Of a DNA stretch of 64,000 nt, positions 53,953-62,164 are shown piece after piece. This stretch comes from Pirellula staleyi DSM 6068 (GTDB taxonomy: Bacteria > Planctomycetota > Planctomycetia > Pirellulales > Pirellulaceae), in assembly GCF_000025185.1 (NCBI RefSeq), contig NC_013720.1:1674001-1738000 (forward strand), given 5' to 3'. The first letter of the stretch is position 1; every line of letters begins with the position of its first letter. Position numbers and translations under genes: made by a program. The notes beneath the pieces were generated by a model. It had not been told where the DNA came from. It worked only from the letters and a program-made list of their open reading frames with translations, and ran no database searches.

Positions 53953-55749
53953 ATGTCGTTTGAAGATTTGGGGCTTGCTGAGCCCCTCGTGCGCGCACTC
54001 AACGCCGCCAACTACACCGAGCCTACCGCCATTCAGCTGCAAGCGATTCCACCGGCCATTGCCGGTCGCGACTTGCAAGGCTGTGCTCAAACCGGCACCG
54101 GCAAGACCGCTGCCTTTGCACTTCCTCTCCTCGATCGTTTAATCAAGAACCCACGTCAAGGAAAATTGCGCGGTCGCCTGCCACGGGCCCTCGTCCTTTC
54201 CCCCACGCGCGAACTCGCCGGTCAAATCCACGACAGCGTGCGCCGCTATGGCCGCCATGCCATGCAAAACAGCCTCACCATCTACGGCGGCGTCAGCCAA
54301 GTGCCGCAGGTGAAGGGACTCAACGCCGGCCAGGATGTGCTGATCGCTACTCCCGGTCGTTTGTGCGACCTGATGCAGCAGGGCTATATCAACCTGAGCG
54401 AAATCGAAGTCTTCGTCCTCGACGAAGCCGACCGTATGCTCGACATGGGTTTCATGCCCGATATCCGTCGCATCATCGCCAAGTTGCCACAGCAGAAGCA
54501 AACGCTCCTGTTCTCGGCCACCATGCCTCCCGAGATTCAAAAGCTCGCGTCGCAGCTGTTGCACGACCCTGTCGAAATCAACATCGAACCCGAACGTGCC
54601 ACGGCCGACGGCATCACCCAGAGCCTCTATTACGTTCCCACCAAGCACAAGCCAGAACTGCTCGCTTCGGTTTTGAAGCGTGAAGAAGTGACTCGCGCGG
54701 TGGTCTTCGTTCGTACGAAGCACGGCTGTAACAAAGCAGCTCTGCAACTCGAAAAGACCGGCCTCAAGGTCGATGCGATTCACGGCAACAAGAGCCAATC
54801 GGCCCGTCAACGGACGCTCTATGCGTTCAAGAACGGCCACATCCAAGTCCTGGTAGCAACCGACGTTGCTGCTCGTGGGCTCGATGTCACGGGCGTCTCG
54901 CACGTGATCAACTACGACCTGCCGATGGAACCTGAAACCTACGTCCACCGCATTGGTCGTACGGGACGCGCTGGCAAGAGTGGCATCGCCATTTCGTTCT
55001 GTGATGACGAACAGCGTGGCCTGCTCCGCGATGTGCAGCGCATTCTCGGCAAAAAGATCCCTGTCGAAAACGAAATGCCCGACGGCATTCCTGGCCTGCC
55101 TGCCAACATCGATCGCGATGGCGGTGCTAAGCGTGCTCCTTGGGGCAACAAGAAGCCGTTCCGCGCTGGTCCTGGTGGCGGTGGCGGATATGGTGGCGGC
55201 AATCGTAGTTCGGGTGGAAGTGGCGGCAGCCGTGGCTTTGGTGGGCGTAAGCCTTACCGAAGTGGTGGCGATCGCGACGGCCAAGGTGGTGGCTACGGCG
55301 CACCACGTGATGGCGGTTCGCGCGAAGGTGGCTATGGCCGCCCTCAAGGCGAACGTCCAGCTCGTCCTCAGCGCCCCTCGAATGAACGTGGCTACGACGG
55401 TGGCTACGAACAAACGCCCGCTGAAATCGTGGCCCGCGAAGGTCTCGGCGAAGGTGCTCCCCGCTCGGCAGGCCCACGACCCGCTGGTCGTCCTGCTGGC
55501 CCCGGTGCACCAGCTGCAGCCCAAGGTGGCCCCCGCAAGTTCGCTGGCCCGAAGGGCAAAAAGCCTTTCGGCGCTAAGCCCAGCGGCTATCGCAGTGGTG
55601 AAGGCCGTAGCGAATACCGTGGCGGTGGCAACCGACGTCCCGAAGGGGTAGGCCCCAATGGCGAGAAGCCGTTTGGTGCTAAGCGTTTTGCCGTGAAGCG
55701 AAAATTCAAGCCGAAGAGCAACAAGCCAGCCCCTGCGGCAGGCACGTAA
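53953..55749 (+). CDS. DEAD-box ATP-dependent RNA helicase, RhlE-like with RGG-type tail
   Basis: RNA-unwinding enzyme acting in ribosome assembly or RNA decay; 598 residues from ATG 53953, which has AAGGGA five bases upstream. The helicase core (about 1-375) has the Q motif (F5, EPTAIQ), Walker A AQTGTGKT, SPTRELAGQI, TPGRL, DEAD in FVLDEADRMLDMGF, SAT, VATDVAARGLDV and HRIGRTGRAGKSG. The C-terminal 200 residues are low-complexity, dense in Gly, Arg, Ser, Tyr and Pro (GGGGYGGG, GGYGRPQGERPARPQRP) and end very basic. Such tails bind RNA and can drive condensate formation. A terminator follows at 55796-55834. The subfamily is inferred from the core motifs. Confidence 0.95.
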   Translation: MSFEDLGLAEPLVRALNAANYTEPTAIQLQAIPPAIAGRDLQGCAQTGTGKTAAFALPLLDRLIKNPRQGKLRGRLPRALVLSPTRELAGQIHDSVRRYGRHAMQNSLTIYGGVSQVPQVKGLNAGQDVLIATPGRLCDLMQQGYINLSEIEVFVLDEADRMLDMGFMPDIRRIIAKLPQQKQTLLFSATMPPEIQKLASQLLHDPVEINIEPERATADGITQSLYYVPTKHKPELLASVLKREEVTRAVVFVRTKHGCNKAALQLEKTGLKVDAIHGNKSQSARQRTLYAFKNGHIQVLVATDVAARGLDVTGVSHVINYDLPMEPETYVHRIGRTGRAGKSGIAISFCDDEQRGLLRDVQRILGKKIPVENEMPDGIPGLPANIDRDGGAKRAPWGNKKPFRAGPGGGGGYGGGNRSSGGSGGSRGFGGRKPYRSGGDRDGQGGGYGAPRDGGSREGGYGRPQGERPARPQRPSNERGYDGGYEQTPAEIVAREGLGEGAPRSAGPRPAGRPAGPGAPAAAQGGPRKFAGPKGKKPFGAKPSGYRSGEGRSEYRGGGNRRPEGVGPNGEKPFGAKRFAVKRKFKPKSNKPAPAAGT

Positions 55750-55795
55750 TCAGCTCGGCCCAGCGCCGCTGATGCTGCTTCGATAAAAACCACTC

Positions 55796-55834
55796 GGGAA
55801 GTGACTTGATACCTTCAGGTCACTTCCCTTTTTC
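55796..55834 (+). terminator. rho-independent terminator of the helicase gene
   Basis: A perfect 10-bp stem, GGGAAGTGAC (55796-55805) with GTCACTTCCC (55819-55828), is followed by TTTTTCGTTTTC. Confidence 0.9.
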
Positions 55835-55840
55835 GTTTTC

Positions 55841-55887
55841 TTGCTGGTCCCGCTGATGCCTGTCTATAATCAACCCAAAGGTTGATT
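55841..55887 (+). promoter_or_regulatory. promoter with ArsR-type operator
   Basis: TTGCTG (55841-55846), an 18-base spacer and a perfect TATAAT (55865-55870). The -10 box overlaps a perfect 8-4-8 palindrome, AATCAACC-CAAA-GGTTGATT, at 55868-55887. Palindromes with TCAACC/GGTTGA halves are typical operators of ArsR regulators paired with SRPBCC proteins. Binding here would block the promoter, so autorepression is the likely mode. Confidence 0.75.
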
Positions 55888-55891
55888 GTTT

Positions 55892-56239
55892 ATGGTCCAG
55901 GCAAAGCAAAAACCATCCCCCGACGACTTGCTCGACGCGGCCATGCTAGCGCTTGCTGATCCGACGCGCCGGCAGATCTTGCGGCGACTTGCCCGGGGCG
56001 AAGCGCGCGTGACTGAGCTTGCGCAGCCCTTTGCCATGTCGCTAAATGCCGTCTCGAAGCATATCAAACTGCTCGAGCGGGCCGGACTTGTCGAGCGCAC
56101 ACGTGTGGGGCGCGAGCACTACCTGCGTTTCCGTCCCGCAGCTCTACGGCGCGTGCAACTTTGGATCGAGAAACAGCAAGCGTTCTGGAAGGCGGGCCTC
56201 GCAGCACTCGATGAACTGCTCAACCAAGAAGATGAATAA
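55892..56239 (+). CDS. ArsR family transcriptional repressor
   Basis: DNA-binding regulator of 115 residues from ATG 55892. It is a single winged-helix domain: LALADPTRRQILRRLARGEARVTELAQPFAMSLNAVSKHIKLLERAGLVERTRVGREHYLRF, in which AVSKHIKLLE is the recognition helix. There are no metal-binding CxC motifs, so it is not a classical arsenic or zinc sensor. It is the type paired with SRPBCC proteins, whose ligand is unknown. A palindrome overlapping its own promoter lies immediately upstream, and the SRPBCC gene overlaps its last codons (ATGAATAA), indicating translational coupling. The AAGG in the right half of the operator may serve as ribosome binding site. Confidence 0.93.
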   Translation: MVQAKQKPSPDDLLDAAMLALADPTRRQILRRLARGEARVTELAQPFAMSLNAVSKHIKLLERAGLVERTRVGREHYLRFRPAALRRVQLWIEKQQAFWKAGLAALDELLNQEDE

Positions 56240-56720
56240 CCTCGCAGTCGATACTCGGGAACGAACCCTCATGACAAGCCAAGTGGAAGCCTGCACCAGC
56301 CATGATTTTTCGGCCTCCGCCGAGCGAGTGTACGACGCCTGGCTTCAGCCCGAGCAGGTGCGCGTCTGGATGAGCGCCGCGCTCCGTTCGTTGGGTCTGC
56401 CAGGGGAAATCGTGAGTATCGAAATCGATCCCCGCGTCGGTGGTAAGTTCCTCTTTTCCGATTTGCGGGGCGAGGTGGAAGCCAAACACTGGGGGACCTA
56501 CCTCGAACTCGATCGGCCTCGCAAGATTGTGTTCACCTGGATCGTCGATGCCAGTGGCGAGGCTGATCCGTCGGTCGTCACACTCTCGATCGAACCACGC
56601 GACAACGGGTGCCGCGCCTCGATTGTGCATCAGATGGATGTGAAGTGGATCGAGTACGTTTCGCGCACCGAAGCAGGCTGGGCTCGGATGCTTGCCCAAA
56701 TGGGTGTGCTACTCGGGTAG
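56232..56720 (+). CDS. SRPBCC (AHSA1-like) domain protein
   Basis: A helix-grip ligand-binding protein of 162 residues, starting at ATG 56232 inside the end of the ArsR gene; ATG 56271 is an alternative. It shows the AHSA1/START-type layout: FSASAERVYDAWLQPEQVRVWM, then VSIEIDPRVGGKFLFSD, HWGTYLELDRPRKIVFTWI, SVVTLSIEPRDNGC and a C-terminal helix, TEAGWARMLAQMGVLLG. The group includes ligand carriers and stress proteins, and no ligand can be assigned. Two-gene units of this sort are usually self-regulated, which the operator upstream supports. Confidence 0.9.
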   Translation: MNNLAVDTRERTLMTSQVEACTSHDFSASAERVYDAWLQPEQVRVWMSAALRSLGLPGEIVSIEIDPRVGGKFLFSDLRGEVEAKHWGTYLELDRPRKIVFTWIVDASGEADPSVVTLSIEPRDNGCRASIVHQMDVKWIEYVSRTEAGWARMLAQMGVLLG

Positions 56721-56872
56721 CCACTGATGAGCGGCCGATCAGCAGAGATTTGTTTGCAATCGCGGCGCTCGTCAGCGTATGATCCGGCGTGCAGCGACGA
56801 AGCATTTTGCCAGTCGCTCACCCCACCTCTCGATCCTACCGCGATTGTTCTCGTATCCAAGGATTTGCTCCT

Positions 56873-57583
56873 GTGAAGTGCATTGCCTGGTTTGCTGCTA
56901 CGCTCGTTCTTGTTGCTTCCACCGCGCTGGCGGAGGACGAACCCAAAAAAGCGTTCATCGATGGTTCGGGCGAGGGCTGGGTCGCTCTCGGGGAAGCTGA
57001 TTTCAAAAACGTCAACTGCTTCGAAGACACCTGGAAGTGGAAAGAAGGGGTTGCCTACTGCACCGGCAAACCGGTCGGTGTGATTCGCAGCGTGAAGGAC
57101 TACACCAATTTCGAACTCGTCGCCGAGTGGCAGCACGAAAAGTTCGCCGGCAACTCCGGGATCTTCTTGTGGACCATTGAAGATTCACTCGCCACGCTCA
57201 AGCCGGGCGGACTTCCCCAAGGGATCGAAGTGCAAGTGCTCGACCTAGGCTATGCCGAGCAGTACGAAAAATCGACCGGCAAAAAGCCCGATTGGTTCAC
57301 TTGCCATGGCGATGTGTTTCCTGTCGGTGCCGCCAAGATGAAGCCCTTCCCACCCGTTGCTCCCAACGGTTCGCGCGCGTTCCCCAAGAAGGAACTCTCA
57401 AAAGGAGCAGGCGAGTGGAACCACTACTACATCCGCGCGATCAACGGCGAAGTTCGCCTCTGGGTCAACGGTGAAGAGGTGACCGGCGGCACCGGTTGTA
57501 GCCCAGCCAAAGGCCCGATCTGCCTCGAGTCGGAAGGCTCCCCTGTGATCTTCAAGAACCTCAAGATCCGCGAACTGCCCTAA
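56873..57583 (+). CDS. secreted DUF1080-like protein
   Basis: A 236-residue exported protein of the DUF1080 type. The start is GTG 56873, with AAGGA nine bases upstream, opening a signal peptide (MKCIAWFAATLVLVASTALA, cleavage near residue 20). This contradicts the longer open frame from 56789. The domain shows TWKWKEGVAYCTGKPVGVIRS, FELVAEWQHEKFAGNSGIFLW, GLPQGIEVQVLD, WNHYYIRAINGEVRLWVNGEEV and GPICLESEGSPVIFKNLKIREL. It lacks the strict LFNGKDLTGW opening, having IDGSGEGWVAL instead, so it is a divergent member. It has its own terminator. Confidence 0.88.
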   Translation: MKCIAWFAATLVLVASTALAEDEPKKAFIDGSGEGWVALGEADFKNVNCFEDTWKWKEGVAYCTGKPVGVIRSVKDYTNFELVAEWQHEKFAGNSGIFLWTIEDSLATLKPGGLPQGIEVQVLDLGYAEQYEKSTGKKPDWFTCHGDVFPVGAAKMKPFPPVAPNGSRAFPKKELSKGAGEWNHYYIRAINGEVRLWVNGEEVTGGTGCSPAKGPICLESEGSPVIFKNLKIRELP

Positions 57584-57674
57584 GGCAAAGGACGAGAGTC
57601 GGGAGGCGAAAGAAATCGCTAGTGCAGTAGCGTCCCTGCCAACGAACTCGACAACTCGTAAGCCAAGAAACGAC

Positions 57675-57722
57675 AACACCGCTGAGGGCCCCGATGAAGT
57701 GGCTCGCAGCGGTGTTTTTTTG
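57675..57722 (+). terminator. terminator between convergent genes
   Basis: AACACCGCTG (57675-57684) pairs with CAGCGGTGTT (57707-57716) and is followed by TTTTT. Confidence 0.82.
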
Positions 57723-57754
57723 TGCTTGTTTGCGATTCGAAGAGCGCAGCAAAC

Positions 57755-58327
57755 TTAGTGCGGCTTTTCGGTCGAAGTGGCGGTCGGCTTGCCGTGACCT
57801 GCAGCACCCTTGGGTGGCTTCGGGGCAAAAGTCAGCACCGTGATGGCACCGACAGCAATCAGAATCAAACCGGCAGCGAAGAACGGATTGATTTGCGACC
57901 AGGTGTTGTTGCGATACATCGTGACGAACGTGCTGATCATTGGCGCACAGCCAAAAACGATCGGCATCACATAGGCCACGCTCTGCACACCACCGGCGCT
58001 GAGTGCCATCAGTAGTCCAAAGGCACCAAGAGCACCGACCGCGCCAGCGATGAAGCTCCACAGAGCGCCGCTGAACGTCCAGCCACTCATCAGGCCGTTC
58101 CCCTTGTCGTGTCCAAAGAGGTACATCACGACGATGGGACCGAGAATGGCCACCACAAAGTAAGCAAAGCCGACGCAGATGAACGGACGCATGCGACCAG
58201 GATCAGGCACGTCGGCTGTCTTAAATCCGTGATGTCCGATTTGCAGCAGCGGCCCGTAGGTCCCCCAAAACAGTGCGGTCACCAGGGCGAACCCAGCAGC
58301 ATAGAGGTTGATTCCGAATAGGTTCAT
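57755..58327 (-). CDS. multi-pass membrane protein, possibly DMT/EamA-like
   Basis: A 190-residue integral membrane protein. ATG 58327 with an upstream AAGGAA fixes the start; the longer frame to 58612 is not used. About five helices are visible, the first being FALVTALFWGTYGPLL, which resembles the opening of EamA/DMT transporters. Later ones are VGFAYFVVAILGPIVVMYLFG, FIAGAVGALGAFGLLMALSAGG, YVMPIVFGCAPMISTFV and FFAAGLILIAVGAITVL. The C-terminal tail is polar (KPPKGAAGHGKPTATSTEKPH). At about half the usual DMT length it could act as a dimer or be unrelated. No enzymatic motif is visible. It is separated from the PIG-L gene by 176 bases. Confidence 0.75.
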   Translation of the reverse strand: MNLFGINLYAAGFALVTALFWGTYGPLLQIGHHGFKTADVPDPGRMRPFICVGFAYFVVAILGPIVVMYLFGHDKGNGLMSGWTFSGALWSFIAGAVGALGAFGLLMALSAGGVQSVAYVMPIVFGCAPMISTFVTMYRNNTWSQINPFFAAGLILIAVGAITVLTFAPKPPKGAAGHGKPTATSTEKPH

Positions 58328-58503
58328 CGCAAGGTTTCCTTCAAGGCAAATGGTTGTTGGTAGGCGATGGAAGGGGAGTAGCGAAGCCACCTGCCAAGCG
58401 GCCGATCGCTTAGTTGTTGAAACGGCTATGGAAAACTGTAGCAGATCGATGGGAAGGGGGGCAGTCTGGCTCCCGAGGGGAGATTGCTCGGCGCGGGGAC
58501 AAG

Positions 58504-59298
58504 CTACGGCGCTAAGCTCGGTTTTTGGGCCAGCAGCGTGCGGTCTTTCAGAATGTCGTAGAGCGGGTTGTCTTTCTCGCCGCAGAAGCCGAGATGCAAG
58601 TGCTTGCGCCACCCTTCCGCGTGCGAGAAAATACAGCTCATGCGCCCCAGCATGGCGTCAAGCTCTTGCATCCGGTCGAGGTACGAATTGAGCCCCTGGC
58701 TTTCGTCGAGCCACTGTTTTTGGCTCACATGCTTGGCGAGCATTTTTCGCTTCTGCTCGACGAGGTCCGAAATATCGATCACCAAATCGGGCTCGACGAT
58801 TCGCCCCAACGGGTCGTAGTGCGAGTAGGGCTGAGCGTGGTAGACCGTCACTTTCTGCTGCACCGCCGGGCGTGGTGGATCGACCTTAAAGTTGGGCATC
58901 CCGCGTGTAAAGGCGGCTGTTGTCGCTAGGCGGCAGGTGTTCGTGTGATCCTCCATGTAGTCCGACGGCGAATGCGTGAGCAAGATCTCGGGGCTCACGT
59001 CGCGAATGACCGAGGCGACTTTGCGAAGCGTGGGAACGTCGTACATCACCTCGAGATCGTGACAAATGCTTTCGTGAAAGATCGCGCCGATTTGATTGGC
59101 AGCGGCATAGGCTTCTTCACGTCGGATTCGCGCGGTCGTTTCGCCATCGTAGCGCGTACTGCCACACGAACCGTCGGCGAGGTTCCAGTAATGAATCTCG
59201 TACCCCGCTTTTCGCAGCAGCATGAGGGTCCCCGACATCAGGAACTCGATATCGTCGGGATGAGCAGCGATCGCCATCGCGGTTTTCATGACAGGCAT
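58504..59298 (-). CDS. PIG-L family deacetylase
   Basis: Zinc-dependent N-deacetylase of the LmbE/PIG-L family, which removes acetyl groups from GlcNAc-type substrates; 264 residues. The hallmark AHPDDIEFLMSGTL near residues 12-25 carries the metal-binding His and the two Asp residues. The second part of the site is THSPSDYMEDHTNTC near residues 105-120, with the distal His. ATG 59298 (MPVMKTAMA) or ATG 59289 may start translation. It lies 167 bases after the UbiA-like gene on the same strand. Close relatives act on bacillithiol- or mycothiol-type intermediates or on glycans, and the true substrate is not evident. Confidence 0.92.
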   Translation of the reverse strand: MPVMKTAMAIAAHPDDIEFLMSGTLMLLRKAGYEIHYWNLADGSCGSTRYDGETTARIRREEAYAAANQIGAIFHESICHDLEVMYDVPTLRKVASVIRDVSPEILLTHSPSDYMEDHTNTCRLATTAAFTRGMPNFKVDPPRPAVQQKVTVYHAQPYSHYDPLGRIVEPDLVIDISDLVEQKRKMLAKHVSQKQWLDESQGLNSYLDRMQELDAMLGRMSCIFSHAEGWRKHLHLGFCGEKDNPLYDILKDRTLLAQKPSLAP

Positions 59299-59465
59299 TT
59301 CATACGAGCGGAGGAACAGTCCTAGGAAGCTCGATTGTCGATTGCCCGCACGAAGGTTGTCAAATGGGGAGGGAAGTGGTCGGAGACGAGAAGCGAGAGG
59401 TTAGAGAAGCAGGATGTGGCACTGCACGCTCTTCGCACTCGTCTCTAGATCCTGATCCTTTCGGC

Positions 59466-60380
59466 TCAGATCCACAGCAGATCGATCACGCTGGTGGCGA
59501 GCAGCCCGATGCTGATGATGGCATTGATGGTGAAGAAGGCGAGGTTCACCCGCGCAAGATCGGTGGGCCGGACCACCCAGTGCTCGTAGATAAGTAATGC
59601 CGCCACGATCGCCACGCTGAGGAGGTAGAGCCATCCCAGCGGCACTTGCGGTGAAAGAAAGGGGAGCACGAAGAGGGCCACGACGGTGAGCAAGTGACAA
59701 ACAGCAGCGAGGCGAAATGCGCCGGTCACTCCGAGCGTGGCGGGGATGCTGCGGAGGCCGATCGATTGATCGAACGAGGCATCCTGACAGGCATAGATCA
59801 TGTCGAAACCGGCGACCCAGGTAAGCACTGCCAGGCCCAGCATCGTCGGGGGAATCAGGTCCGAGGGGGTGTTGATGACGTAGTCGCCGCGCAGGGCAAT
59901 CCAGGCCGATAGCGGCGCTAGAGCCAGCGCGATGCCGAGCCAGAAGTGAGCCAGGCTCGTGAAGCGTTTGGTGTAGCTATAGCCCAGGAGGAACAGCAGC
60001 ACCGGAATCGAAAGAGCCACCGGCAGCGTGTTGGGTAGAAAAATGAGTGTGCCAGCGATGAACAGCGCGCTCGAGGCCAGCGTGAACAGAATGACGGTCG
60101 GGAGCGAGAGTGTTCCCGCTGGCAAATGCCGCGCTGCAGTGCGGGGATTGGCGGCGTCGAATTGGCGATCGACGAGCCGATTGAAGGCCATGGCGGCCGA
60201 GCGGGCGCCGATCATGCAGACGAGAATCCCCACCAGATCGAGTGCGCGAAACGGCAGCATCACGCCGGTGGGGAGCGGTGTCGTCCAGGCCATCATGGCC
60301 GCCAGGAGCGCAAACGGTAGGGCAAAAACCGTGTGGCTGAAGCGGATCATCTCGAGCAAATGGCGAACAGTGGTGAGCAT
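59466..60380 (-). CDS. UbiA-like polyprenyltransferase, probable futalosine-pathway MqnP type
   Basis: Integral membrane aromatic prenyltransferase of 304 residues with about nine helices. The first Asp-rich motif is NRLVDRQFDAANPRTAARHLPAG (near 67-89) and the second is DMIYACQDASFDQSIGLRSIP (near 190-210). GYSYTKRFTSLAHFWLG lies between. This matches the UbiA-like subgroup linked to menaquinone synthesis through futalosine rather than E. coli UbiA. Confirmation would need the mqnA-D genes, which are not in the window. The ROK gene ends 60 bases before its ATG, so both are probably in one transcript. It would act at the membrane on a hydroxynaphthoate-type or similar acceptor. Confidence 0.85.
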   Translation of the reverse strand: MLTTVRHLLEMIRFSHTVFALPFALLAAMMAWTTPLPTGVMLPFRALDLVGILVCMIGARSAAMAFNRLVDRQFDAANPRTAARHLPAGTLSLPTVILFTLASSALFIAGTLIFLPNTLPVALSIPVLLFLLGYSYTKRFTSLAHFWLGIALALAPLSAWIALRGDYVINTPSDLIPPTMLGLAVLTWVAGFDMIYACQDASFDQSIGLRSIPATLGVTGAFRLAAVCHLLTVVALFVLPFLSPQVPLGWLYLLSVAIVAALLIYEHWVVRPTDLARVNLAFFTINAIISIGLLATSVIDLLWI

Positions 60381-60440
60381 AGATCTTGCCCCGCAAAAAG
60401 GGGCGAAAGTTAACGGAGCCGAGTGAATGGTGAAGCGTGA

Positions 60441-61484
60441 TTAGGGGCGTTTGGCGCAGGCATCGCGGGCGATCGACAAAGCGCCGATCACCACCACGTT
60501 TTCGCCGAGGCTGGCGGGGACGATCTGGTAGGTTTTGGCGAGTGGCGGAAAGACATAGCGATCGACCGAATCTCGCAGCGGCGCAAAGAAATGGGTTTCG
60601 CCGATCATCGAGACCCCCCCACCAATCACCACGGTTTCGATCGCCAGCAGCGTGATGACCTGAGCCACTCCCCAGCCGAGCACCACCGCTGCATGCTCGA
60701 TCACCTCGCGGGCCACTTCGTTCCCTTCGGCGGCAGCTTGTGCCACCTGTTTGGCGGTGAGTTTGTCGACGTCGCCACCACAGCGGTCGACTAAATCTTG
60801 CAGGAACTCAGCCTCGGTTTGACGAGCGTTTTCTAGCTGTTTTTCGAGCGACATCCGCCCAACCATGGCCATCTGCTTACGCAGGGAATCGAGTGAGCGC
60901 GACACTTGGCCATTGATGCGTGCGGTGGCTGCTGCGGCGATTGCAGGACCAGCGCACATCGACTCGACGGTCAGTTCGGGCCGATCGTCGTGCAGTCCGG
61001 GACGAAGATGGCCGATCTCGGCTGCAGCGGGGCGATTTGCGCCAAACAGCTTGCCCCCTAGCACAAGACCTCCACCGACACCTGTCCCCACCGTGACGTA
61101 GAAAACCGAGTCGCTCCCCTTCCCTGCTCCATACGTCGCCTCAGCCACTGCGGCAGCATCGCAATCGTTGGCCATCGTGGCGGCCAGGCCAAGAGTCTCC
61201 TGGCACCAGCGTGCGAGGGGAAATTGGTTCCACCCTTTCACCTGATGGCTGCAGGTGACCACACCATGCTTGGCATCGATCGGACCGCCAAAACCGATTC
61301 CCACATGCCGGAGTGGATACTTCCGCGCGAAAACAATCGCCTGCTTCTCGATCGACTCGAGAATTCCCGAGGCACCACGCGCAAGGTCGACGTCGGTTCG
61401 CACAAGTTCCACGATGGTCTCGGGCGACTGATCGCAGACGCCGAGCTGCAACTTGGTGCCACCAATTTCGATCCCCAGGAGCAT
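60441..61484 (-). CDS. ROK family sugar kinase-like protein lacking the zinc motif
   Basis: Actin-fold kinase-like protein of 347 residues, cytosolic. The phosphate-1 motif is LLGIEIGGTKLQLGV, followed by GIGFGGPID and MANDCDAAAVAEATYGAGKG. The catalytic Asp region is NDCD and the phosphate-2 segment is YVTVGTGVGGGLVLGG. After AAEIGHLRPG the usual CxCGxxGCxE zinc site is absent and only one Cys remains (ESMCAGPA). A helical insert lies near 190-245. The C-terminal half has VVIGGGVS. Members phosphorylate glucose, N-acetylmannosamine or related sugars; without the zinc motif substrate prediction is unsafe. It follows the SIS gene by 68 bases and precedes the UbiA-like gene by 60. Confidence 0.88.
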   Translation of the reverse strand: MLLGIEIGGTKLQLGVCDQSPETIVELVRTDVDLARGASGILESIEKQAIVFARKYPLRHVGIGFGGPIDAKHGVVTCSHQVKGWNQFPLARWCQETLGLAATMANDCDAAAVAEATYGAGKGSDSVFYVTVGTGVGGGLVLGGKLFGANRPAAAEIGHLRPGLHDDRPELTVESMCAGPAIAAAATARINGQVSRSLDSLRKQMAMVGRMSLEKQLENARQTEAEFLQDLVDRCGGDVDKLTAKQVAQAAAEGNEVAREVIEHAAVVLGWGVAQVITLLAIETVVIGGGVSMIGETHFFAPLRDSVDRYVFPPLAKTYQIVPASLGENVVVIGALSIARDACAKRP

Positions 61485-61552
61485 GCGACAGCCTACTTGC
61501 GAATACGGGTGGCGGAGGAACAGCTACGCGCGGTGTGCGCGGGATGCGATGG

Positions 61553-62164
61553 TTAGCCTTGGGCGTAGCGACCTACTTGATTGATGCGCGCGAAGACGTC
61601 GTTGAGCACCCAGTGGAATAGGCACATGTGGATGCTCTCGACCATCCCCATGTCGTCGAGCGGGACATGCAAATTGTGCTGGGCGAGGGTCATGAGTTGC
61701 CCGCCGCTGTAGCCGGTGATCCCCAGCGTGGTGAGCCCATGGCGATTGGCCCAATCGACCGCGTTCAGCACGTTCTTGCTATTGCCGCTTCCACTGATCG
61801 CGACAACCAGATCACCTTCGCGACCGTAGTTCATCAACTGCTGCTGAAAAATCTGCTCGTACGAAACGTCGTTCCCCACCGCCATGATCCAGCCGACGTT
61901 GTCGGTGAGGCTGAGGACCTTCAAGCGCTTCTTCGACTCGTCGAGCAGGTCCTTCTCGTAAAGCGTGCTTTTGCCGAGATCTTCGGCCATGTGCGAGGCA
62001 TTACAGCCACTCCCACCATTGCCAAAAATGTAAACGAACTTGTCGTTCTGCCACGCCTCGAAGAGCAGGTCGGCGAAGGTCTTGATTTGATCCTCGCGAA
62101 CGCGCGCCAGTTCCGCTTGAAGTCGCTGGGTGTAGGAGGTGAGATCGAGCGTACTGCCAAGCAT
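61553..62164 (-). CDS. SIS domain phosphosugar isomerase, GmhA-like
   Basis: Phosphosugar-binding protein of 203 residues from ATG 62164; the open frame to 62308 precedes a better-supported start. The fold is a single SIS domain with YIFGNGGSGCNASHMAEDLGKST, LSLTDNVGWIMAVGNDVSYEQIF, VVAISGSGNSKNVLNAVDWA and MTLAQHNLHVPLDDMGMVES. The set resembles GmhA (sedoheptulose-7-phosphate isomerase), the entry step to ADP- or GDP-heptose for lipopolysaccharide and glycoproteins. A true GmhA call would need the catalytic His and Glu at the dimer face to be confirmed. It appears to head a SIS-ROK-UbiA-PIG-L run, so a related sugar is likely handled by the kinase-like neighbour. Confidence 0.85.
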   Translation of the reverse strand: MLGSTLDLTSYTQRLQAELARVREDQIKTFADLLFEAWQNDKFVYIFGNGGSGCNASHMAEDLGKSTLYEKDLLDESKKRLKVLSLTDNVGWIMAVGNDVSYEQIFQQQLMNYGREGDLVVAISGSGNSKNVLNAVDWANRHGLTTLGITGYSGGQLMTLAQHNLHVPLDDMGMVESIHMCLFHWVLNDVFARINQVGRYAQG

